DNA of 64,000 bases from Octadecabacter arcticus 238 (GTDB lineage: Bacteria; Pseudomonadota; Alphaproteobacteria; Rhodobacterales; Rhodobacteraceae), in assembly GCF_000155735.2 (NCBI RefSeq), contig NC_020910.1, positions 62,001 to 126,000 of the forward strand, written 5' to 3'. A model generated the notes under the pieces. That model ran no database searches and was not told the DNA's origin. It worked only from the letters and a program-made list of their open reading frames with translations. Below, in pieces: positions 32,815-41,552 of this stretch (position 1 is the stretch's first letter; every line of letters starts with the position of its first letter). A program made the position numbers and the translations under genes.

Positions 32815-33528
32815 TCAACCGATTTTAGCTTTGTTAGCTGCAATGCCTTTGCGATTTTCCATAATAGATTCACGTCGATCGTTTATTTCTGCCTTGTTTT
32901 TCACCAATGCAGATGAGTTTAAGACAGATTTTTCCAGCAGGCTTTCTATCGTTGCCCGGTTTTTAGATACATTTGCGCTAAGGGTTGCCATTGCCGCACT
33001 ATTAACGGCGATCATATCTTCATTACTTACAGGGGTTGCCTCAGTGGCCGACAGCGACCCTTGGATCATTTCAGCATTGATTGCAATCTGCTCGGCATTA
33101 AAATCAACTATTGATTTGTTAGCGTTCATGATTTCAAGGTTGATTTCAATCATGTGGGAGTTAATTGTGGCCATCTTCTCACTGATTTCTAGGACTGAAG
33201 TATTTAGTTCAGACCTGTGGTTCAGAAAATCTAATGCTGATTTGTTTTTTTGGGCATTTACGTAATTTTGCTGTACGTCGCCTTCGGCGCTCATGCCATC
33301 AAGGATCGCGTCTCTGTTTGCAAAAATTTCATCTGTATTTGCATTTGCAAGCTGACGGTTTCCCATAAAAGCCGCAGAATAATTACTCATTATCATGAGC
33401 CGATTTTCTTCAATCATAGATCGTGATAAATACACCATTGCTTTATTAGACAAAACATTAGATTCAATTGAAAAAATAGCTTTACGATTATCGTTGATTG
33501 CGTTTTTATTCTTTTCAGATGTAGACAT
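32815..33528 (-). CDS. Asn-rich, periodic coiled-coil protein, family not recognised
   Basis: 237 residues with almost no Pro, Cys or Trp and no membrane segment or signal peptide. Asn and Ile recur with coiled-coil-like spacing throughout: NKNAINDNRKAIFSIESN, IEENRLMIMSN, NTDEIFANRDAILDG, NAEQIAINAEMI, NKAEINDRRESIMENRKGI. The first and last thirds are the most regular (N-x2/3-I-x2/3-N). This suggests a long rod-like oligomer. AGGAAA lies about 9 nt upstream. It is AT-rich relative to its neighbours and isolated between IS fragments, which suggests transfer. A structural or surface-scaffold role is possible; none is shown. Confidence 0.7.
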   Translation of the reverse strand: MSTSEKNKNAINDNRKAIFSIESNVLSNKAMVYLSRSMIEENRLMIMSNYSAAFMGNRQLANANTDEIFANRDAILDGMSAEGDVQQNYVNAQKNKSALDFLNHRSELNTSVLEISEKMATINSHMIEINLEIMNANKSIVDFNAEQIAINAEMIQGSLSATEATPVSNEDMIAVNSAAMATLSANVSKNRATIESLLEKSVLNSSALVKNKAEINDRRESIMENRKGIAANKAKIG

Positions 33529-33950
33529 TGTTTCGTTTCCTGTTTCTAAAATAATTAAAGATCATTTGGTTATTATCAAGTATTAAAGAAAGTAAGATCT
33601 TGTCCTGTACTTAACCTCCCCCCTTGAGTTGCACACTTTATTTGTTGGCGCATCTCATTATCTGTTAATATTCGTGTTTTAAAAGTTAGTTAATTATAAT
33701 CTGCTTTGGTAAAATTTTTGTGACGCTTAATGGTTCACCACTATTTGTTTATACAAACGAACAAAATTTTTTTTCGGTACCATAATCTTATATAGGCTCT
33801 ATTTGCTATGGCAACAAAAAAATGAAACCTGTGTAGGTTCAGGGCAATCGCGTTTGGCTCATATTGCTGCCAAGTCACTGAGAATGCTGCGTAAGAAGGT
33901 GGTTTCCCAGCCTGCACGTTTGATTTTTATGGAGAGAGAGCCCTTGGATC
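33529..33950. other. AT-rich non-coding stretch upstream of the Asn-rich protein gene
   Basis: Presumably contains the minus-strand promoter for 32815-33528; several A/T runs make a single assignment unreliable. No convincing gene on either strand up to the IS5 end at 33951. Confidence 0.45.
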
Positions 33951-33983
33951 GGCGTTGTTGCAGGGACCCCAGCGGGTCTGCTT
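33951..33983. repeat. IS5 terminus remnant
   Basis: GGCGTTGTTGCAGGGACCCC and the next 12 bp match the IS5 end at 13963 with one difference. It is cut by the IS30 end at 33984. Confidence 0.75.
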
Positions 33984-34130
33984 GGATTCAAACAACAAGT
34001 GCAACGGTTGATTTGAAGGCCGCGATTTCGTCGGCCATGGCTTCAGCGGGTGTTCTCCATCCGAGGGTTTTTCTCGGACGGTTGTTCATCAGGTTTGCAA
34101 CATCGTTCAGCCATGTTTGGCTTGCACCGT
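33984..34130 (-). pseudogene. IS30-family transposase, C-terminal fragment with IS end
   Basis: On the minus strand it encodes LNDVANLMNNRPRKTLGWRT, PAEAMADEIAAFKSTVALVV and a stop, the IS30 C-terminal signature. The outer end GGATTCAAACAACAAGTGCA matches that at 11263. The upstream side is cut by IS6 copy C at 34131. The central part of the transposase is in neither fragment. Confidence 0.85.
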
Positions 34131-34919
34131 GGTTCTGTCGCAAAGTTTTTGGGCAAACATAACGGGTCGGGGATGTAGGGCAATGATCGATTTCAAGGGT
34201 ACGCACTTCCCGAAGGACGTGATCCTTTTCGCGATCTTTTTCTATCTCCGCTACCAGGTCTCCTACCGTGATCTTGAAGAGATCATGGAGGAACGCGGCG
34301 TTGATGTTGATCATGGGACACTGAACCGTTGGGTGGTTAAGTTTGCGCCGCTGCTGGCGACACAAGCGCAGTCGCGTAAGAAGCCGACTGCAGAATCTTG
34401 GCGTATGGATGAAACCTACATCAAGGTTAAAGGCAAATGGACCTACTATTACCGCGCTGTCGACAACACGGGGAAAACCCTTGATTTCATGCTGTCTGAG
34501 CGTCGCAACAAGGCAGCAGCCCGTCGATTCTTCAAGCGCGCGATTGGCACGAACGGCGTGCCTGACCGTGTTGTCATCGACAAGAGCGGCGCCAATCTGG
34601 CGGGTCTGGAAAGCGTCAATGTAATTCTGAAGTTCATGGGCTCAGGTAACATGATCAAGATCCTGCAGGTCAAATACCTCAACAACATCATCGAACAGGA
34701 TCATCGCTTCGTAAAGAGGATCACGGGGCCGATGCTAGGCTTCAAGGCCTTCCATTCTGCCGAGGCGACCTTGGCTGGAATCGAGACTGCGCACATGATC
34801 CGAAAGGGGCAGCTCCATGCCAACGGTTTCACCGCGTTTCAGCAGTTTGCGGCGCTCGCAGCATAATTATGTCCGGGCGATGCCCGCACTCAAACGCCAC
34901 CAAAATTTGCGACAGAACC
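34131..34919 (+). mobile_element. IS6-family element, type 1 variant, copy C (789 bp)
   Basis: It has the same GGTTCTGTCGCAAA ends as copies A, B and D, but is 38 bp shorter in the leader before the transposase and shows scattered base differences. The flanks (TGCACCGT and GACTTGAG) do not match. Both neighbours are truncated genes. Confidence 0.9.
34183..34866 (+). CDS. IS6-family transposase (copy C)
   Basis: 227 residues, intact, with a handful of substitutions relative to copy A (for example KGTHFPKDVILFAIFFYLRYQ and GLESVNVILKFMGSGN). DDE regions WRMDETYIK, DRVVIDKSGAN and NNIIEQDHRF are conserved. Confidence 0.93.
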   Translation: MIDFKGTHFPKDVILFAIFFYLRYQVSYRDLEEIMEERGVDVDHGTLNRWVVKFAPLLATQAQSRKKPTAESWRMDETYIKVKGKWTYYYRAVDNTGKTLDFMLSERRNKAAARRFFKRAIGTNGVPDRVVIDKSGANLAGLESVNVILKFMGSGNMIKILQVKYLNNIIEQDHRFVKRITGPMLGFKAFHSAEATLAGIETAHMIRKGQLHANGFTAFQQFAALAA

Positions 34920-35020
34920 GACTTGAGTCGGGCTATGGCTTTGGCTGAAGATTTCCAATTGTAAGAACGCGCCCGCATTCCTGCCTTGAAAGCCCACTTA
35001 TGTGTTACCTGCTTCGCCAT
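34920..35020 (-). pseudogene. N-terminal fragment of an unrecognised gene cut by IS6 copy C
   Basis: On the minus strand an ATG at 35020 starts MAKQVTHKWAFKAGMRARSY and NWKSSAKAIARLKS, then enters the IS. The basic, aromatic start resembles short conserved proteins of alphaproteobacterial plasmids, but I cannot name the family. Confidence 0.45.
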
Positions 35021-35068
35021 GCCTGCGCCATCTCCCCGTTATCCTATTGGGTGAGAGTAGCATACGAT

Positions 35069-35093
35069 TGTAGCGCGACAATCAAGGTGAGAA
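35069..35093. repeat. IS21-type terminus remnant
   Basis: TGTAGCGCGACAATCAAGGT then GAGAA; same type as 9658. The rest of 35021-35249 holds no gene I can support. Confidence 0.5.
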
Positions 35094-35249
35094 CGCAGTG
35101 GTGGGGGCTCGCAGAGAGGGCGTAGCTCGACTGGAGAGGCCCAACTTAGTCCATAGCCATCGCTGCTAGCTAAATCAGGGTCTTTCCACTATCGCTCACG
35201 GCCAGAATGTCGCACACATGATAGAAAGCAAAGCCACTTACAGAGACGC

Positions 35250-35537
35250 ATGATGATCAGATCAGAGCTTTACGCAAAAATTGCCGCTGAGAACCGACAC
35301 CTGATGCATGAACAGGCGGTGGCCGTTGTCGATACTATCTTTGAGACGATCACGGCAGCGCTTGAACGCGGTAACCGCGTCGAAATTCGGGGCTTTGGCG
35401 CCTTCAGTTGCAGGCAGCGCGAAGGCAGAATTGGGCGAAACCCGAAGAACGGGGCCAGTGTGGATGTGGCGCCAAAGGTCATACCTTGGTTCAAGCTAGG
35501 AAAAGTCATTAGGGACCGATTGAACACCCCAGACTGA
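35250..35537 (+). CDS. IHF/HU-family DNA-bending protein (IHF beta-like)
   Basis: 95 residues: MIRSELYAKIAAENRHLMHEQAVAVVDTIFETITAALERGNRVEIRGFGAFSCRQREGRIGRNPKNGASVDV. The GRNPKNG beta-arm with its intercalating Pro and the VEIRGFG turn are IHF beta hallmarks. Likely start codons are the tandem ATGs at 35250 and 35253. As an accessory-region paralogue it may serve transposition, plasmid functions or the adjacent catabolic locus. It is not coupled to another gene. Confidence 0.88.
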   Translation: MMIRSELYAKIAAENRHLMHEQAVAVVDTIFETITAALERGNRVEIRGFGAFSCRQREGRIGRNPKNGASVDVAPKVIPWFKLGKVIRDRLNTPD

Positions 35538-35961
35538 CCAATCGTCTTACCGACTGGCTGGTTCCGTAAACCTAGGCAGCCAGGCAAATTAGCGGCCGGG
35601 CGCGGCATTTAGGGTATACCCGTGATGACACCTGCGGTGGACACTGAAGCACACCAGTTTCGTGTTCATTTTGAGTCCGCTTCGAAATAATGAACACATC
35701 ATGTAGAGGGCACACCCAAAATAAACACTTATCAGGCCAAAATCGGATATCCCCAATCGTCTCCTGCAAGCCGCCCTCATGCGAGCTTTTGGTCATAAGC
35801 TTGCATCAAACGTTACCAGTCGAGCATCGCAGATGCAGCATTCGGCACGAAGGGCGGATTGCGGACTTTCGCTGCGCTTTGCATAGCGGCCTGCTGTGCG
35901 GACAAAGTGACATTTCGCTGCGACAGCTACCAAGGGCTGCTTTACTGGCAATATCTATCGT
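35538..35961. other. Intergenic stretch with a 9-bp inverted repeat
   Basis: No gene supported. GTGTTCATT at 35662-35670 is repeated inverted at 35689-35697 with an 18-bp spacer, possibly a regulatory or recombination site. The minus-strand catabolic operon ends at 35962. Confidence 0.45.
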
Positions 35962-36810
35962 TCAGCAATGTTCTTTGAATCTGTCTACGATAACTTTCAA
36001 AATATCTTCTGGGCTTCGCTTCCACCACTTTTGAACCGAGAAAATCTCGACCTCGCAGAAGCCGCTGTAACCGGCGTCTTCCACGCAAGAGCGGATGTCC
36101 CTTAGATCAGCGACGCCGTCGCCCATCATGCCGCGATCCAGTAGCATGTCGCCGGTGTTTTCGAGCCAGTCGCAAAGATGATATCCGAAGATTTTGTCGC
36201 CAGCTTCGGCGCAGCTTGCCCGCAGGTCACTGTCCCACCAGACGTGGTAGACATCGACTGCGACACCAAGATTGTCGGCGCCAACCATATCGCAGATGCG
36301 CAACGCATCACGCACCGTCATGATGCAGGTTCGGTTCCCACCAAACATCGGGTTCAGCGGCTCTAGCGCAAGATCCACGTCCCGATCAGCTGCGTATTCC
36401 GTCATCTGCGAGACGCGTTCTGCCAGAATTTTCTGGGTTTCCAGCACACCTTTTGTTCTCGGTTCAGTACCACCGGTCACGATTGTTAGAACAGATGCAC
36501 CAAGGCCTGCGGTCATGTCGATGCTTGCTTTGGCTTCATCCAGCCAGTGGGGGGGTAGTTCAGAGCCAACCAGATAAGGGGTGCGGCACAAGCCAGTGAC
36601 CTCCATGCCTGCAGCCCGGACGCGGTCGCCAATTTCGACTGCGCGAGCCCCGATTTCGCGACGCCAGAATGTGATACCTCCGAGTCCATGCTTGGCACAT
36701 GCATCAATGACACGCTCGACGGGCCAACCTGCGCCGTGGCCATCAAGGTTATGACCAAGAGTTGCGGTGTTCAGCGAGAGAGCAGATGTATCGGCAGAAA
36801 AATCACGCAT
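35962..36810 (-). CDS. Sugar phosphate isomerase/epimerase-type TIM-barrel protein
   Basis: 282 residues of the AP endonuclease 2/xylose isomerase-like family. Metal ligands are visible as the Glu in LALEPLNPMFGGNR, the Asp in GVAVDVYHVWWD (with the adjacent His), and the Glu in FCEVEIFS. Such enzymes isomerise or epimerise keto-sugars, inositol derivatives or related compounds. It is the last gene of the minus-strand operon, 8 bp after the DUF993 gene, which probably acts in the same pathway. Confidence 0.88.
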   Translation of the reverse strand: MRDFSADTSALSLNTATLGHNLDGHGAGWPVERVIDACAKHGLGGITFWRREIGARAVEIGDRVRAAGMEVTGLCRTPYLVGSELPPHWLDEAKASIDMTAGLGASVLTIVTGGTEPRTKGVLETQKILAERVSQMTEYAADRDVDLALEPLNPMFGGNRTCIMTVRDALRICDMVGADNLGVAVDVYHVWWDSDLRASCAEAGDKIFGYHLCDWLENTGDMLLDRGMMGDGVADLRDIRSCVEDAGYSGFCEVEIFSVQKWWKRSPEDILKVIVDRFKEHC

Positions 36811-36818
36811 GTTTCAGA

Positions 36819-37967
36819 TTAGACCCCGTAGAGTTTCAGCAGGTGACCCATGCGTTTGCACGCGAGATCGGGATTGGAAAGCGCGCCACATTCATCCGCA
36901 AGCTTAAAGCAGTCTACAAAATAGGGCAGGGCGCGCATAGCTTCAGAACCACCCAGCATCTTAAAGTGATCTTGATGTCCGTTTAGCCATGCGAGGAAAA
37001 CGACGCCGGTTTTGTAGTGCCGTGTAGGCGCGCAAAAAATATGCCGCGCGAGCGGTACGGTGGGATCAAGGATCGCACGGAACTTCGCCGCATCCCCTGT
37101 GTTGAGGGCCAAGATGGCAGATGCGGCGTGATTAGCTAGCGGGTCAAAAATGCCAAGTAGAGCATGGCTGAACGCGTCACCGTCACCGCCGATCAGTTCG
37201 GGGTAATTGAAATCATCACCAGTATACATCCGCACCGTTGTAGGTAGCTGCTGCCGCATCGTGATTTCTTTGGATGCATCCAGAAGGGATATCTTGATCC
37301 CGTCTACCTTTGCCTCATTCGTGGCAATAATCTCCAAAACGGTTGGCAATGCATCTTCAAAGCTATCCGCGCCCCAGTAGCCAGCAAGTGCGGGATCAAA
37401 CATGTCGCCAAGCCAGTGTAGGATGACCGGCTCATCACATGCGGCCAGCACGTCGTTGTAAATCGAGATATAGTCCTCGGCACGATTTGCAGCACGTGCG
37501 AGGGCGCGGCTTGCCATCAGGATGATCCGTCCACCGGCGTTTTGGATGGCCTCGACCTGTTCGAGATATGCGCGTCTGACGTCCTCAAGTGAATGAGCTT
37601 CTGTGTCAGCCAAGTGGTCCGTTCCGCATCCATTTGCAACAAGTGCATCTGGTAGGTCCGCCTTTGTGCGACGGATCAGGTCAAGGCTCTGTGACCAATC
37701 CAGCTCCATTCCGCGCTGCGCTGTATCCATCGCCTCTGCGATGCCCAACCCCAGATCAGCCAGATGGTGCCGGAACGCCATTGTTTTGTCCCAATCAATG
37801 CAGGGCAATCCCATAGACGCGCTGTCAGAGAACGGGTCAGCCACAACATGCGCCGCCGAATAAACGACACGTGTGCTGTCTTTGGTCAATGGCGTGCCCA
37901 AGATAGGTTGACCTGTCAGGCTGTATGCAGTCAGTTCACCGCTTTTGTTTGGCAATTGAATTTTCAT
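36819..37967 (-). CDS. DUF993 family protein (aldolase-like barrel)
   Basis: 382 residues. Start MKIQLPNKSGELTAYSLTG; landmarks VYSAAHVVADP, DWDKTMAFRHHLADLGLGIAEAMDTAQRGM, GCGTDHLAD, ILHWLGDMFDPALAGYWG, VDGIKISLLDASKEI and YTGDDFNYPELIGGDGD. The family resembles dihydrodipicolinate synthase-type Schiff-base aldolases; the Lys in DGIKISLLD is the natural candidate. It co-occurs with the TIM-barrel isomerase downstream. The reaction is unknown. Confidence 0.85.
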   Translation of the reverse strand: MKIQLPNKSGELTAYSLTGQPILGTPLTKDSTRVVYSAAHVVADPFSDSASMGLPCIDWDKTMAFRHHLADLGLGIAEAMDTAQRGMELDWSQSLDLIRRTKADLPDALVANGCGTDHLADTEAHSLEDVRRAYLEQVEAIQNAGGRIILMASRALARAANRAEDYISIYNDVLAACDEPVILHWLGDMFDPALAGYWGADSFEDALPTVLEIIATNEAKVDGIKISLLDASKEITMRQQLPTTVRMYTGDDFNYPELIGGDGDAFSHALLGIFDPLANHAASAILALNTGDAAKFRAILDPTVPLARHIFCAPTRHYKTGVVFLAWLNGHQDHFKMLGGSEAMRALPYFVDCFKLADECGALSNPDLACKRMGHLLKLYGV

Positions 37968-38020
37968 GTTGTCCTCATGTGGTAGCGGTAGGGTCTAAAG
38001 TGAGCTTGTGGGTATGAATG

Positions 38021-39340
38021 TCATCTGATCAAAATTGCCCGAAAGTCGTTCACGTTGGTGCCGGTTGGACCGGGTGAAAAGAGGTCGCCAATGACATCAA
38101 ATGCTGTCCAGGAATCGTGATTTGCAAGGAGAGCTTCCGGGTTTTGTCCCAGCGATCTAAGGTGTTTGGCACTTTGGCCTGATACGAATGCGCCAGCATT
38201 TTCTTCTGAGCCGTCAATCCTGTCCGTATCTGCCACGAGTGCGGAAAACGGAACTTCTGCGCCTGCCAGCGCCAATGACAACGCAAATTCCGAATTGCGT
38301 CCCCCTTTGCCGGATTTGGAAAGCGTTACGGTCGTCTCGCCGCCCGACAGCAAAACGACGGGTCGTGGGAATGGACGGTCGTTGCGAGAAATTTCCGTGG
38401 CAATCGCCGCATGCATCTTGGCAATTTCCTTCGCCTCACCCTCGATTTGGTCAGATAGAATGACCGCAGGTATCCCGATCTCTTTTGCGCGTTCCGCTGC
38501 GGCTTCTAACGACTTTCGTGCCGAGGCAATGATGACCACTTCGTCACGTGCAAAGCTGGCGTCTTGGGTGATCGGTGTACCGCGCGGTGTGATTTCCAGC
38601 CATTTCGCCAAACGTGGTGGCATGGAAATACTCCAGATGTCTATCAAACTCAGTGCGAATTCACGAGATACCGTACTTGGGATAGTGGGGCCTGACGCAA
38701 CTTGTGCTGGGTCATCTCCCGGCACATCTGACACCACCAAGGTCACGACCTTTGCAGGATGTGCCATCTGGGCAAGACGCCCGCTTTTGATGGCACTAAA
38801 CTGCCCGCGTAGCGCATTCATCACCGAAATGGGTGCGCCAGAATTTAGCAATGATGTGTTCAGATCAATTTCGTCCTGCAGTGTCAGATCATCCAGCGGC
38901 ATCGGCAGAAGTGCGGACCCGCCACCACATATCAAAGCAACAACAAGGTCAGCTTCGGTAAGGTCTTGAACGGCATCAATGATTTGGCGGGATGCGTTTA
39001 ACCCAGCCTTATCTGGAATAGGGTGCGCCGCGGTCAAAACGGTTATCTGATCGCATGGCACGTCATAGCCATAACGCGTAACAACCACCCCACTGAGCGG
39101 CACTGTCCACTGTTGTTCAAAAGCGCGTGCGAGCTGCGCTGCACCTTTGCCCGCACCTATGACGACCGTTCGGCCTTTGGGGGGCTTGGGAAGATTGGCT
39201 TTGATCGCTTCGTAAGGATCGGCGGCGGAAACGGCAGCCTCAAAGAGCGCAATCAAGACGGCGCGATCTGTGCCATCCACCGTGCTGCAAGTTGCAAGTT
39301 GGGCTGGGGCGCTGTTGAGGTGTTCAAGATGGTGGTTCAC
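38021..39340 (-). CDS. Glycerate 2-kinase (GckA/TtuD, MOFRL family)
   Basis: 439 residues from the GTG at 39340 (AGGA about 10 nt upstream); longer frames would run into the SDR gene. DUF4147 domain: VVIGAGKGAAQLARAFE, AHPIPD, ALICGGGSALLPMP and LRGQFSAIKSGRLA, followed by the MOFRL domain (LLSGGETTVTLSKSGKGGRNSEFALSLAL, TDRIDGSEENAGAF, TGTNVNDFRAILI). It phosphorylates glycerate with ATP, feeding 2-phosphoglycerate to glycolysis. This implies that the locus produces glycerate or hydroxypyruvate. Confidence 0.92.
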   Translation of the reverse strand: MNHHLEHLNSAPAQLATCSTVDGTDRAVLIALFEAAVSAADPYEAIKANLPKPPKGRTVVIGAGKGAAQLARAFEQQWTVPLSGVVVTRYGYDVPCDQITVLTAAHPIPDKAGLNASRQIIDAVQDLTEADLVVALICGGGSALLPMPLDDLTLQDEIDLNTSLLNSGAPISVMNALRGQFSAIKSGRLAQMAHPAKVVTLVVSDVPGDDPAQVASGPTIPSTVSREFALSLIDIWSISMPPRLAKWLEITPRGTPITQDASFARDEVVIIASARKSLEAAAERAKEIGIPAVILSDQIEGEAKEIAKMHAAIATEISRNDRPFPRPVVLLSGGETTVTLSKSGKGGRNSEFALSLALAGAEVPFSALVADTDRIDGSEENAGAFVSGQSAKHLRSLGQNPEALLANHDSWTAFDVIGDLFSPGPTGTNVNDFRAILIR

Positions 39341-39350
39341 GCATGCAATC

Positions 39351-40121
39351 CTAAAACCTTGGCACAAGCATGCCGCCATCAACGGATATAACGTGGCCAG
39401 TGGTATAGGGTAGGCGATTGGTCGCGAGGCTCACAATCACTTGTGCCACTTCTTCAGGCTGGCCAACACGCGGGTAAAGGCACAGTCCGGCTGCTGCACG
39501 TTCTTTGTAGGTCTCGATCACCGCTTTTGTCATCGGTGTCTCAATGAGGCCTGGCTGCACGTCGTAGACGGCGATATTTTCAGGGGCCAATCTTGCTGCA
39601 TAGCACTTTGAGATCATCGCAGCGGAAGACTTTGAGGCGCAGTATTCTGCGCGGGGCACGGCGACTGCGGTCGCATTCGACGAGGTGACATTGATGATCG
39701 CATGGGCGCAGTCTTTAGCGCGTTCGCGTGCCAATAGCGTTTTCGAAAAGGCTTGACACAAAAAGAAAACCGCCTTGGCGTTCACCGTCATACAGCGGTC
39801 AAAGCTTTGTTCGCCCACATCAAGGATGTCACCGCGGCTGATGACACCGACACCGGCATTATTGACGAGCGTCGTAATAGGACCAAGCGTTGCTGCGATG
39901 CGTTGCAGGGCGTCTGCGTGCGCATTTATGTCGGAGACATCAAAGATTGCCTTGCAAGCTTTGCCCCCCATGCTTTCAATTTCAGTGACCAGATCATCCA
40001 AGGCTTCCGATGGCTCAAGATCATTCAGAGCGACAGAAAAAGATGCCTCAGCCATGGCTAATGCCGTGGCGCGCCCGATGCCTCCGCTTGCTCCAGTTAC
40101 TAATGCAACTTGCTGTGTCAT
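39351..40121 (-). CDS. Short-chain dehydrogenase/reductase
   Basis: 256 residues, classical SDR: cofactor motif TGASGGIG, LVNNAGVGV, the catalytic Ser in NVTSSNA and YCASK (Tyr and Lys), then the C-terminal GHVISVDGGM. An acidic residue in LNDLEPS after strand 2 suggests NAD(H) preference. It lies 10 bp upstream of the glycerate kinase gene and probably oxidises a hydroxy-acid or sugar alcohol in the same route. Confidence 0.93.
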   Translation of the reverse strand: MTQQVALVTGASGGIGRATALAMAEASFSVALNDLEPSEALDDLVTEIESMGGKACKAIFDVSDINAHADALQRIAATLGPITTLVNNAGVGVISRGDILDVGEQSFDRCMTVNAKAVFFLCQAFSKTLLARERAKDCAHAIINVTSSNATAVAVPRAEYCASKSSAAMISKCYAARLAPENIAVYDVQPGLIETPMTKAVIETYKERAAAGLCLYPRVGQPEEVAQVIVSLATNRLPYTTGHVISVDGGMLVPRF

Positions 40122-40193
40122 GGCCTGTTGTCCTTGTAGTTTGCGGCTGTTTTTATGGTGAGTGGTGAGAGTGTGGAATGGTTTTTTGCTGTG

Positions 40194-40505
40194 TTAAACG
40201 GCGACATCACAGACAAAGACGCCATCGATACCCGCGTCTGTCGCAGCGTTGATCCGCGCTGCGATGCCTTTGTGTGTTTCATTCGATAAGTAGGCGTCAC
40301 GCGCTGAGATATCTTCAAAGTCGATCCAGAACATATCCAGAAACCCCCGCACGACATCATTTTCAGGCGATATGTTTGAACCAGAGCCAAAATTGATAAA
40401 GCCGCTGACTTTTGTTTTGAGGGCTTCGAGGTCGCGTAGAATACCGTCTTTGATGTCTCGTGATACCGAGTTTCTATATTTTAGAAAAACCAAATGTCTG
40501 ATCAT
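40194..40505 (-). CDS. Dabb (stress-responsive A/B barrel) domain protein
   Basis: 103 residues from MIRHLVFLKYRNSV; GAGGA precedes the ATG at 40505. The ferredoxin-like Dabb fold is seen as IRHLVFLKY, then LEALKTKVSGFINFGSGSNISPEN, FLDMFWIDFEDISARDAYL and the C-terminal VFVCDVAV. Such dimeric proteins often accompany sugar catabolic enzymes, but their role is unclear. It is the first gene of the minus-strand operon, divergent from the aldo/keto reductase gene. Confidence 0.85.
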   Translation of the reverse strand: MIRHLVFLKYRNSVSRDIKDGILRDLEALKTKVSGFINFGSGSNISPENDVVRGFLDMFWIDFEDISARDAYLSNETHKGIAARINAATDAGIDGVFVCDVAV

Positions 40506-40546
40506 CGTGTCGTCCTCATGTTTTTGAATAACTCGAATCACTTGTA

Positions 40547-40560
40547 ACTCACTAGAGAGT
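40547..40560. promoter_or_regulatory. Candidate TetR operator 1 (divergent promoter region)
   Basis: ACTCACTAGAGAGT, an imperfect palindrome 42 bp before the Dabb gene and 66 bp before the aldo/keto reductase gene. The same motif is at 41514-41527 and 46300-46313. Placement between two divergent operons would let one site control both. Confidence 0.7.
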
Positions 40561-40625
40561 GACTTAACAAGAGATGATGTGATCAGCGCCTGATTAAGAG
40601 AAGGGCGCATTGAGGGAGGACTAAT

Positions 40626-41444
40626 ATGTCGACGGCATTTACAGGCGTTTTTCAGCGCGGATTTGGGACATTTCCACTTCGCAGTGAGAAGTTGAAATCT
40701 GCGGTGCGCACGGCTGCAGAGATCGGGTACCGCGCTTTTGATACGGCGCAGTGGTACGGAAACGAAGCTGACCTGGGCGCTGTGCTTCCTGAGTTAGGGA
40801 TTGATCGCACATTGCTGCAAATCACGACAAAGGTGCATCCGCACAACATGTCAGCTGACAAATTTATGCCGTCAGTTGAGAAGAGCTTGCGTGACCTGAA
40901 GACAGAACAAGTTGATGTCCTTCTGTTGCATTGGCCGCCCAACGACAATCCGGTCGAGCCTTCATTGACCCTGCTGCAAGATGCATATGAAAAGGGATAT
41001 GCAAAGCATATAGGCGTGTCCAACTATACAACTGCGATGATGCGCGCTGCGGTGCGTTGTTTGGATGCGAAGCTTGTGATCAATCAAATCGAATTTCATC
41101 CGCTGCTTAATCAAGACAAGGTTTTGGCCACCGCTGCTGAGGTCGGAATCCGACTAGGATCCTATTGTTCCATCGCACGGGGTGAAATTTTTAAGTATCC
41201 CGTTCTGGGCGAAATTGGCGAAGGCCACGGTAAGTCAGCGGCGCAGGTGGCCCTGCGATGGATTTTGCAAAAGGGCGTGGCGCTGAACACAATGTCGACA
41301 AAACGAGCCAATATGCAGGCCAACTTTGACGTTATGGACTTTGTTCTGTCGTCATCCGAAATGCAAAAAATCGACGTGCTGACGACGGCCGACTATCGCA
41401 TTAGCAACGCAGAAACAGTGCCGTTTGCCCCAGTGTGGGACTGA
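40626..41444 (+). CDS. Aldo/keto reductase
   Basis: 272 residues; GGGAGGA about 6 nt upstream of the ATG. The catalytic tetrad is visible: Asp in AFDTAQWYGNE, Tyr in the same motif, Lys in ITTKVHPHN and His in LLLHWPPND. VINQIEFHPLL and the C-terminal NTMSTKRANMQANF (cofactor phosphate binding; lacks the usual KS[VA]xxxR spacing) complete the barrel. Reaction: NAD(P)H-linked aldehyde/alcohol interconversion on a sugar-like substrate. Confidence 0.92.
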   Translation: MSTAFTGVFQRGFGTFPLRSEKLKSAVRTAAEIGYRAFDTAQWYGNEADLGAVLPELGIDRTLLQITTKVHPHNMSADKFMPSVEKSLRDLKTEQVDVLLLHWPPNDNPVEPSLTLLQDAYEKGYAKHIGVSNYTTAMMRAAVRCLDAKLVINQIEFHPLLNQDKVLATAAEVGIRLGSYCSIARGEIFKYPVLGEIGEGHGKSAAQVALRWILQKGVALNTMSTKRANMQANFDVMDFVLSSSEMQKIDVLTTADYRISNAETVPFAPVWD

Positions 41445-41513
41445 TCGTAGAGCGGAAAAGTAGAAATGTCTTTACTCAAATTTGACGTATTGACTTAATC
41501 CTCAAGTTAAGTA

Positions 41514-41527
41514 ACTCTCCAGTGAGT
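41514..41527. promoter_or_regulatory. Candidate TetR operator 2 (CoA-transferase promoter)
   Basis: ACTCTCCAGTGAGT, sharing the ACTC-N6-GAGT frame with the other two sites. It lies just before the start of the CoA-transferase/ALDH/ABC transport genes and downstream of TTGACT at 41490-41495, where a repressor would block initiation. Confidence 0.72.
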
Positions 41528-41552
41528 GAATAAAGAAAGAAGTGAATCCCAC

